Positions 57,870-64,000 of a DNA stretch of 64,000 bases are shown in pieces. Source of the DNA: Anniella stebbinsi (taxonomy: Eukaryota > Chordata > Lepidosauria > Squamata > Anniellidae); NCBI GenBank assembly GCA_029215795.1, contig JARDYH010000002.1, forward strand, positions 366,883,570 to 366,947,569, read 5' to 3'. A model generated the notes under the pieces. The model did not search any database and was not told the DNA's origin. It saw only the letters and a list, made by a program, of their open reading frames with translations. A program made the position numbers and the translations under genes. How positions within the stretch are numbered: position 1 is the first letter of the stretch; every line of letters begins with the position of its first letter.

Positions 57870-58708
57870 TGCTGGGGAGTGACGGAGCCCCCGGGGCTTC
57901 TGCTTCCTAAGGCATGTCTTTGTTCCAGCTCTTGCTGCTTACTGGGTCATCTCAAGGCAGGAGGACATTTCCCATTGTGAGGTTTGGACCCAGAAGGGGG
58001 CAGGGGTTATCGCTCCATGCAACACCTAGCACCCATGGTTGGCCTGCTGGAGAAGGGTAGGGGTATATCTTTCCAGGGGATGTGATGGGACAGGAGAGTT
58101 GCTTGCCCCCAAGATGGCGTGTTCACATCCCCCTTTCTGACCACTGTCTCGTTTCCTCTCCTGCAGCTGCACTGAACACGGATCCCACCGTGTTGGGCAA
58201 ATACCGGGCTGGTTTCAACGAGTGCATGAACGAAGTGACCCGCTTCCTCTCTACCTGCGAGGGGGTGAACACGGAGGTGCGCACCCGCTTGCTTGGACAC
58301 CTGGCCAGCTGCATGGGTCAGATCAACGCCATGAACTACCCTACGCCACCGCCACAGCCTGCAGCGCTGCCCCCGGCTCCAGGGGCTCAGCACGGGGCCT
58401 CTTTTGGGCAGCCTCTGGTGCAGATCCCTGCTGGAGCAGCACCCTCCGCTGGAAACGTGGTGCCTTGCAAGCTGAGCAACCCGGCTGGGGAAGCCGCCAA
58501 GGTGTATGGGGGCTTTCAGCTGGTGCCGGCCTCTGATGGGCAGTTTGCCTTCCTCATCCCCAACACGGCCTTTGCGCCCCATAGCAATGCGGTCCTCCCG
58601 CTCTATGCCAATGGAGGGGCGGGTTCGGGGCTTCCCCCTGCCATCGCCATCTCCCCTGGATCTGGCGCCCCATCACTCCCGGCGGATTCCGTTTGGAGAC
58701 CTTGGTGA
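56217..58708 (+). CDS. HES1: HES1, hairy/E(spl)-type bHLH-Orange repressor
   Basis: Four coding exons, join(56217..56324, 56443..56538, 57459..57546, 58167..58708), give 277 residues. The protein is a nuclear DNA-binding repressor acting downstream of Notch. It binds N and class C boxes as a dimer and recruits Groucho/TLE. Visible domains: N-terminal [12 protein letters not shown] motif (9-20), bHLH from about 34 to 92 with '[16 protein letters not shown]' including the basic-region proline (residue 40), Orange domain about 105-150 ('[20 protein letters not shown]'), Pro/Ala-rich linker, '[17 protein letters not shown]' segment and C-terminal WRPW (274-277). The start has A at -3. The N-terminus and '[10 protein letters not shown]' segment are HES1-like, not HES4-like. 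Gly55 (Ser in mammalian HES1) and an end exactly at WRPW without the mammalian RN tail resemble fish her6. A sauropsid HES1-like paralogue remains possible. Confidence 0.9.
56443..56538 (+). CDS. HES1: HES1 coding exon 2
   Basis: Encodes residues 37-68: the basic region, helix 1 and the start of the loop (SSKPIMEK ... ILDALKKD). The acceptor is CTCTTGCAG and the donor GAC|GTGAGT; phase 0 on both sides. Intron 2 is 920 bp. Confidence 0.9.
56822..56893. repeat. Short interspersed repeat in HES1 intron 2
   Basis: The segment has 'ctcagaaacaagttccctt', 'gtggggcttacttctgagaa' and 'gtgtgcatagggctgtagt', matching the recurrent short repeat at 52541-52612. The presence of a transposon relic shows intron 2 tolerates insertions. 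Confidence 0.6.
57394..57426. repeat. C-rich homopolymer run before HES1 exon 3
   Basis: Thirty-three nt of C with two G interruptions, ending 32 nt upstream of exon 3. It lies just upstream of the normal polypyrimidine tract. The minus strand is G4-prone. Confidence 0.9.
57459..57546 (+). CDS. HES1: HES1 coding exon 3
   Basis: Encodes residues 69-97 and the first base of codon 98: the loop and helix 2 ([20 protein letters not shown]). The acceptor is TTTGCAG and the donor ACGG|GTGAGT; it leaves in phase 1. A 33-nt C-rich run ends 32 nt before the exon, and intron 3 (620 bp) carries a G16 run. Confidence 0.9.
57798..57813. repeat. G16 run in HES1 intron 3
   Basis: Sixteen consecutive G on the coding strand, preceded by GGGC. 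It is complementary in the transcript to the C-run before exon 3. Confidence 0.9.
57841..57874. repeat. (GCT)n tract in HES1 intron 3
   Basis: Eleven GCT-type units with one GTT interruption, lying 27 bp downstream of the G16 run. Confidence 0.95.
58167..58708 (+). CDS. HES1: HES1 coding exon 4
   Basis: Completes codon 98 and encodes residues 99-277 plus TGA (58706-58708): Orange domain, Pro-rich linker and WRPW. The acceptor is CTCCTGCAG. The '[16 protein letters not shown]' linker is shorter than the mammalian proline tract. Confidence 0.9.
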
Positions 58709-58859
58709 AAGCGTGGGAGACGCGGCCGGCTGTGGCTGCTGGACTTGGAGATCAGGCCCTCTGACGGCTTGTGCGTGGAGCTGCTCTGTGTGGCCAGGCC
58801 GACTCTGGGTTCTTCTTCTCCTTAGGAGAGGGAACTTGAGTGTCTTTTAACTCTCTGGC

Positions 58860-58867
58860 TGTAAATA
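58860..58867 (+). promoter_or_regulatory. HES1: Pumilio response element in 3'UTR
   Basis: TGTAAATA is a perfect match to the Pumilio consensus UGUANAUA, placed about 150 nt after the stop. Function is inferred from the motif alone. Confidence 0.6.
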
Positions 58868-59092
58868 TTATCTACTGTTCATATTGGATTGTGCCTTCAT
58901 TTGTACTATAGTAATTTCTCTCTCTCTCCCTCCCTCTCTCTTTCCGTCTTCCCCTTTTCTCCTGGGGCTGCCTGCATGTGTGTGTGTGTGTGTGTGTGTG
59001 TTTGCGCACTCGCATAAGAACGTGAGATAAAATTTCAAGTGTCCCTTCCCCCCCTTGTCTTTCATCTCTCTCTCTCTTTTTAAAAAGTGATG

Positions 59093-59099
59093 CCAAAGA
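59093..59099 (+). promoter_or_regulatory. HES1: Candidate miR-9 seed site
   Basis: CCAAAGA is a 7mer-A1 match to the miR-9 seed. miR-9 is a known regulator of HES1 mRNA in neural progenitors; whether this is the orthologous site cannot be shown here. Confidence 0.55.
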
Positions 59100-59156
59100 T
59101 CTGTTTGTTCTTAAACAAAAAGCCTTTCCTTCCTTTTTGGAAGTTATTTGACAGAA

Positions 59157-59162
59157 ATAAAA
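59157..59162 (+). terminator. HES1: HES1 polyadenylation signal
   Basis: AATAAA about 450 nt after the stop codon; cleavage is expected near 59175-59185. Another AATAAA at about 59265 could act as an alternative. Confidence 0.75.
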
Positions 59163-59344
59163 AGATGTTCAGCATCACCCAGGCTGTGGCAGTCTGGTGG
59201 GTGTATGTAGCCCTTTGCTGTGGGGGTGGGGAGCTGAATACATCCCTGCGGGGGGGGGGAGGTGGAATAAAAAATCTTTTGGCTGTGCCTCCTCTTCCAC
59301 CTTTGTAGGTCCTCTAGGGAGTGTGTGAGGTTCTTCCTCCAAGG

Positions 59345-59530
59345 GTTGAGCCAGGGTTGGGAATGCCAGAAGCTGCCTGAGGCCAAGTCTGCCCAGCCCT
59401 TTTTGCCTTGGGCTCACTGGGATTTCAGGCAGGAGTTTCTCCAGCCCTGCTTGGACATATTGGGGATTGAACCTGGACCTTCTGCACACAGCAGGGGCTG
59501 CTCTCACACGGAGGCTATGGCCCCTTCCCC
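59345..59530 (-). mobile_element. tRNA-derived SINE, nearly full length
   Basis: On the minus strand: diverged head ('gggccatagcctccg'), box B-like 'ggttcaatcc', the 'ctccagcaggactgg'-type body, and a tail reaching the 'ggcagcttctggcattcc' segment. It lies 160 bp beyond the HES1 polyadenylation signal. Confidence 0.8.
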
Positions 59531-60074
59531 TGGATGACCAAACCACGGGACATAGCAGATCTGCTATGTGTCTCCAAAGTGGTGCATGTCTGTTATTTCA
59601 TCTTCAAAGCAGGTGCAGAGGCCTCTGTGTCAAAAAAAGGGAGGGGGAAGCTGCCCTGAGAACTCTTGTTATAGAGCCACCTCCACATACTGTTAAGTGA
59701 ATCCTGTGAAGGACGCTCCTCCCGAAGCACTGTTTCTCCACTCTGGAGTATCTCCCCAAAAGCTCCTCTTCGTCCTGTAAAAGGTGTGTGTGTGGGGGGG
59801 AGAGAAATGCAGCATCATGTGGAGTTTGGCCCCACTTTGCCCATTTTAGTCATTTCCTGGCGTCTCCTGTTAAAAGGATTTGCGGGTTTCTGCTGGAGCT
59901 CCTGGAGAGCCATTGGGGCCCAGAATTCTATACTCCTCTGTTACTTCTGGGGTAGGTGTGATGGGCCCAGACGCTCCCCCTGGCCTGCCGAGCAGGAGTG
60001 TCGTCTAGAGGCTGCTGCTGCCACCTGCTGGTGTATTACTGGCATTAGGATCAAGCAACTGATTTTAATTCTCA
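59531..60074. other. Intergenic sequence, no gene seen
   Basis: No gene or repeat was recognised apart from a short TG/G run near 59784-59800. Confidence 0.5.
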
Positions 60075-60310
60075 GATGCTTGTTTATAAAAATTAATATA
60101 CTGCTTTGTGGCCCTCAATAAGCCTCCAGGGCAATTAGTGTAGTAAAAGACTAAAAGCAATTGCAGCCTTAGAAACAAACACTGAAGGAACAGCACAGAG
60201 ATAAAAGGACTGACAAAGCCTTTAAGGAAACTGCTAAGAGCCTGGTGGAATAAAAGTACCCCAGCGGCTGCTGCTTCGACATTTATTTTAGCCATTCTCA
60301 CTCAACTGGA
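60075..60310 (-). mobile_element. L2-like LINE or SINE 3' tail
   Basis: On the minus strand the segment reads '...ccaccaggctcttagcagtt' plus an AT-rich end with 'gaggcttattgagggccac' and 'aaagcagtatattaattttt'. This resembles the 'gcggtttacaa...ataccgc' tails of reptilian L2-type LINEs. No coding part is present. Confidence 0.5.
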
Positions 60311-61758
60311 TGGAAAAGAAATTGCTTCGAAAAATTAAAAGGCGACCTCACTCCTGGGAAATCCGAGATCAGACGTTGGCGCAGCCCTATTTCCACCACT
60401 TCACTGGACACAACACTGACCCCCCTCTCCCCCCCCCCACCCTCATGCCTGCTACAGGGCTTTCAGGGAAGGAGCAGTGATCTAAGTATCTGCAATAAAG
60501 ACAAGATGTACCCACAGTCACCCCCTTGGGAATGTAACGTTTGGAAGACCCTGGGGGAGGAGCTGAACTCTGAAGAATGGCAACCAAAGCTGGGCCAAAA
60601 GGTCTCCGAAGGCACTTTTAACAGAAAAGTTCTGAGATCTTGTCTTACTCCCTTGGGAAGCAAAAGCTGCTTTTGACAAATTTTCTTAGCCATTTTCCCC
60701 GCCCTTTGGGTGGTGGCCCCCTTCACTCTTCCCCACTTCCACAATCATATGAGGGCACTTGGATGATGCAAAATGGGGACCAGGCTGCCAATGAAGTTGC
60801 AAAGCCACTTCTAGCAGCATCAGGAAAAAAAACAAAAAAACAAACCCTCAGGAAAAAAAAAAGAAGCAATGCTACACCCTCTGTTCGTGGTGACCCTAAT
60901 CTGTGAGACATTGCTAGGGCATTTCTCCTCCCCCTGAAAAAAGGGTTAAATTCTCCAAATTCCTCTGCTCACAAAGAGGGTGGAGAATTCCAGGAGGCCA
61001 TTTGCACACAGTTCTAGATGGGGTAAGCCCTGGGAAAATGACAACTAGGTCTGCTGATGGAGCCTCCCGTGTTCAAAAGCAGTATACCTCTTGGGATCAG
61101 ATGTTGGGGTTAAAGCAGGAGAGTCGTGCTTGTGAGCTTACAGCCAAGGCCTCTAGTTATTCCGAAGCAGAGGAGGCCAGGAAGGGAGTGGACTGAAGGT
61201 ACAGTAACCTTTCCCCAAACAATTTGCACGTAGAAGAGGAGCAAGGCCTTTTGCGCTGATATTTGACCAAGGAACAAGCTACGTGGGAGGAAAATGTAGC
61301 TGGTCAAGTGATGGATGTCCAGGGAAGAGGGGTCAACTTGGAAGGACCTAAGGAAAATGCAGATATGGATGTATTAATTTGGTGGTCTGACCTGTTACTG
61401 CCCAGTGGGTCAGACTGTCAAGTACGACTGGTATAAAAGACCCCATATTCAAGATTTTAATGGAAATATAAACACGTTGACCAACTGTCACATAATGCCG
61501 AAAAATATGGTCTTCATATAGACAGACTAGTAAAATAAGCAATTAGGAAATATTGCAAATGCTTGGAGAAGGTCGTAAGAAAAAACCCATTATCAATAGT
61601 TTAAGAATGGAATCCAAGGCCTGCAACTTCCTTCAGGCCATGCCAAGCAGCGCGTGACCGCGCGCGCGCACACACACACACAGAGCTATTTTAGACTATC
61701 CTATTATTTATTAGTGCTTTCTACTTTTCTATACTGCCCAATAGCTAAAGCTCACTGT
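60311..61758. other. Intergenic sequence, no gene seen
   Basis: A C-run lies at about 60430-60439, A-rich runs near 60825-60862, and an alternating GC/AC stretch at about 61658-61682. No gene was recognised. Confidence 0.5.
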
Positions 61759-61960
61759 CAGCAGGATATTGCACTATGAAAGAGAGATATACAAGGCAGG
61801 AGCCACACGAAGCAAGACACAGCGGTATGAAAGCGGTATATGGTATGTGTCAATGAGCCCCAACAGTTCGATCCTGCTATAAAGCAGCAGTGTGGCTCCT
61901 GCCTTTTATATACCACTTTCGAACCGCTTTCATAGTGCAATATCCTGCTTGGTGTAGATC
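61759..61960. mobile_element. Foldback MITE, short copy
   Basis: The left arm 'cagcaggatattgcactatg' plus 'caaggcaggagccacac' pairs with the right arm 'gtgtggctcctgcctt' plus 'catagtgcaatatcctgctt'. The right end continues into GTGTAGATC. The arms enclose about 80 bp. The TGTAGAT end links it to the MITE at 38304-38660; a target duplication was not found. Confidence 0.7.
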
Positions 61961-63005
61961 AGGCGTATTGGTGGCTCGCGGATCCTTCCAGCTCCACCAG
62001 AGCCAGTGAGTGCAGGGAGGCAAAGGTTCTAATGGTCCCCAGTCAAGCCATACAAGGGGGACGAGAGGATGGAGAAAATATCCAAATGTATCCCAGAGAA
62101 GAAGGGAGACGCAGTAGCAGAAGGAACTCTATTAGTAGCCCTTGTATATACCCAAAACATATTTTTATGTCGATCAAAGATAGAAATAGGTTCTCTCCCT
62201 TACACACACACTGCTGTTTACATCCATTTCCTCCTTGGAGTGACACAAAGCGTTTGGAAAGGGGTGTTACTGGCACCCTGCTTTTTCATAGTTTTTGCAC
62301 AGGTCAGTTTGACATGACACATCGGCAGATATTTTCAGCACATCCTTTCAACATTCCAGTAATGTTATGATTCCACATTCTCTCTGAGCCTGCTGTGGCT
62401 CTTATTGTGAGCATCTAAATAGATACGGCACTTCCTCATCGGGTTTTGACTAAGATGTCCCACATTTTCACATTGATTCAACAAAATTCCAGGCACCCTG
62501 CACAGAGATGTATTTTTCCATTGCTGCCCCACATTTCAATATGTCCTGGCTGTGCTGATATCGGCTGAATGTGATGATGTTCTGGGCCTAGCATGGGCAG
62601 GTCAACTTCCCCTCGCTTCACCACCTGTTTGGTAGATGTCAAACGTGGTTGCCACACCTAACTGAATCAAGGTACCTGACCCCCATCATCATTGATCAAT
62701 GATTGATCGTGAACCCAATTATATCATTTCTTCAGTGTTCCTCACGGAGCGGGGCCATGAGGAGTGACAATGCTGTGTGCTCACTCGGGAACAAGCCCCA
62801 TTATGTACCATGTACTTCTGAGGAAACCTATCCTGGGTTGACCAGTGTGATGACTTCGGTCTCACTGCTGCTGGAGCCTGAGCAAGCAGGCCCCATAGTG
62901 GGCTGGGGGCCTGGCACAAAAGTGGGGTAGGTGGGTTGACTGAGTGGCTTAGGACCTAGCAGTACAGAAGAGTGGGGCAGTCGTGGAAATCATGTTTGCT
63001 TTTCC
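61961..63005. other. Intergenic sequence, no gene seen
   Basis: No coding exon or repeat family was recognised. Short frames at 62032-62370 have no domain. Confidence 0.5.
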
Positions 63006-63083
63006 TTTTTTTTTTTTTTAAGTTTCAAATATTATTTATTTTGTTATTTATGGATACAACATCAAGTATTACAATTTCAATTT

Positions 63084-63114
<31 letters not shown>

Positions 63115-64000
63115 GGAATTTCGTGACAGTCCCAAGCAAAACAGAATTATACATTTCAATTTAATATTTTCTATTTAGAAAGTGGAAAATAATTATCCGG
63201 TATTGCCAATCTTCTATCTACTCCAGATATCTATATATTGTAAGGGAGGCTTTCTCCCCCCCCCCCTTTCTCTTTGTTTGTAAAATCAATAAATTTGCCC
63301 CAGATTTCCGTAAAATTCTCATCCCTTAGTTGTCCTCGCACTTTCCTCACTTTCTCAGTCAATTTTTCCAAAAGAGCAATTTGCCAAACCCTCTGGTACC
63401 AGTTTTTAACATGAAGCCCCTTGCCATCTTTCCAGTGTTTGGCGACCAGCCATCTAGCCACTAATAATAGATGGCTGATTAAACCCTTATCAGAGAGTTT
63501 GCTATCCAATCTTTTGTTTAAGTTTAATAGTGCTAGGTGAGGAGTTGGATGTACCCATTGTCCAGTTATTAAACTGATCTCCTGGAATACCTCGTTCCAA
63601 AAAAGATTTGCCTTTGGGCATGACCACCACATGTGAAAATAGGTTCCAACCCCAGAACAACCCCTCCAACAATCTGGGGAAGTCCCTGGGTTCATTAAAG
63701 ATATTTTTCTTGGTGTGAGATACCACCTATGCACTAATTTTAACATTAATTCCCTGTTGCTGCATGATACTGTATCAAATGGACTTCTATTCCACAAAGC
63801 ATTCCAGTCTTTTTCCTCAATTTGAATTCCTAAGTCAGTTTCCCATACCATCTTAAGAGGGCCCTCAGTACCAATGTCCTGGGTCATTATCCACCTATAA
63901 AGTTTTGAACTCCATCCTTTAGTTACCCCTTTGTAGCCCAGCATCTCAAGTTCAAACACAGTTAAAGCCCTCATTGCTGCAGTTTGCAACTCTGGTTGTA
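63006..64000 (-). mobile_element. L1 LINE, ORF2 C-terminus and 3'UTR (cut by window edge)
   Basis: A minus-strand frame of 252 codons (63231-63989) encodes the C-terminal region of a squamate-type L1 ORF2: 'LYRWIMTQDIGTEGPLKMVW' followed by 'WNRSPFDTVSCSNRELMLKL', then a Cys/His cluster 'CWRGCSGVGTYFHMWWSCPK' typical of the L1 C-terminal domain. The 3'UTR contains an AC microsatellite (about 63085-63114) and ends in a poly(A) seen as T13 at about 63008-63020. The frame is open over at least 750 bp, so this is a comparatively young insertion. The upstream part, including the RT domain, lies beyond the window. Confidence 0.85.

Larger units (their letters stand above)
58709..59182 (+). other. 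HES1: HES1 3'UTR (end inferred)
   Basis: Runs from the stop to about 20 nt past AATAAA (59157-59162). It includes AT-rich sequence, a TC-rich stretch, (TG)n at about 58976-59001, a Pumilio element and a miR-9 seed match. HES1 mRNA is known to be short-lived, and these elements fit post-transcriptional control. Confidence 0.7.

Noticed and set aside
56217..58708. HES4 as the identity of the bHLH gene
   Set aside because: The N-terminal [12 protein letters not shown] motif, '[10 protein letters not shown]' and 'GEAAKV' segments are HES1-type. HES4 has a different N-terminal motif (TASPIAGAPAS type). Gly55 and the bare WRPW keep a HES1-like paralogue as a minor alternative.
61658..61682. Alternating GC/AC purine-pyrimidine stretch as a regulatory element
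   Set aside because: It is a short microsatellite-like run with Z-DNA potential but nothing linking it to regulation.

Overview
This is vertebrate nuclear DNA, most likely from a squamate reptile. The evidence is one intron-containing vertebrate developmental gene with a CpG-island promoter, and a repeat load of CR1-type and L2-type LINE 3' ends, tRNA-derived SINEs, foldback hAT-like MITEs, a truncated L1 and many microsatellites. I associate this mix with lizards and snakes; the species cannot be read from the window. There are no bacterial features: no operons, ribosome-binding sites or CRISPR.

The only host protein-coding gene I can support is HES1 (or a very close HES1-type paralogue) on the + strand. 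Its CDS is join(56217..56324, 56443..56538, 57459..57546, 58167..58708), encoding 277 residues. All introns are GT-AG. The protein has the bHLH with its basic-region proline, the Orange domain and a terminal WRPW. Its promoter holds a Notch-type paired RBPJ site (55707-55738, 16-bp spacer), an overlapping N box, three CCAAT boxes and a TATA box. The 3'UTR carries a Pumilio element, a candidate miR-9 seed site, a TG microsatellite and an AATAAA signal.

Positions 1-54.8 kb look like the gene-poor upstream flank. They hold interspersed repeats, four CpG-rich islands without a recognisable gene (about 1.4, 24, 33 and 41 kb) and scattered triplet and dinucleotide repeats. Notable repeat structures are two solo LTRs of one endogenous-retrovirus family in opposite orientation (2855-3555 and 8566-9224, each with a 4-bp target duplication), two copies of a 315-320 bp foldback hAT-like MITE with 8-bp duplications (17927-18241 and 23161-23480), and two CR1 copies each split by an L2-type LINE near the same point of the CR1 3'UTR (32254-32523 and 37081-37530).

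Positions 59.2-64 kb are downstream flank with a SINE, an L2-like tail, another foldback MITE, and the 3' end of an L1 on the - strand that runs off the window edge.

I found no previously undescribed gene system. The most informative signals are the Notch-responsive HES1 architecture, the C-run and G-run flanking HES1 exon 3, the transposon nesting order, and the orphan CpG islands. Family names for repeats come from recognition of their consensus features, not from a database search.
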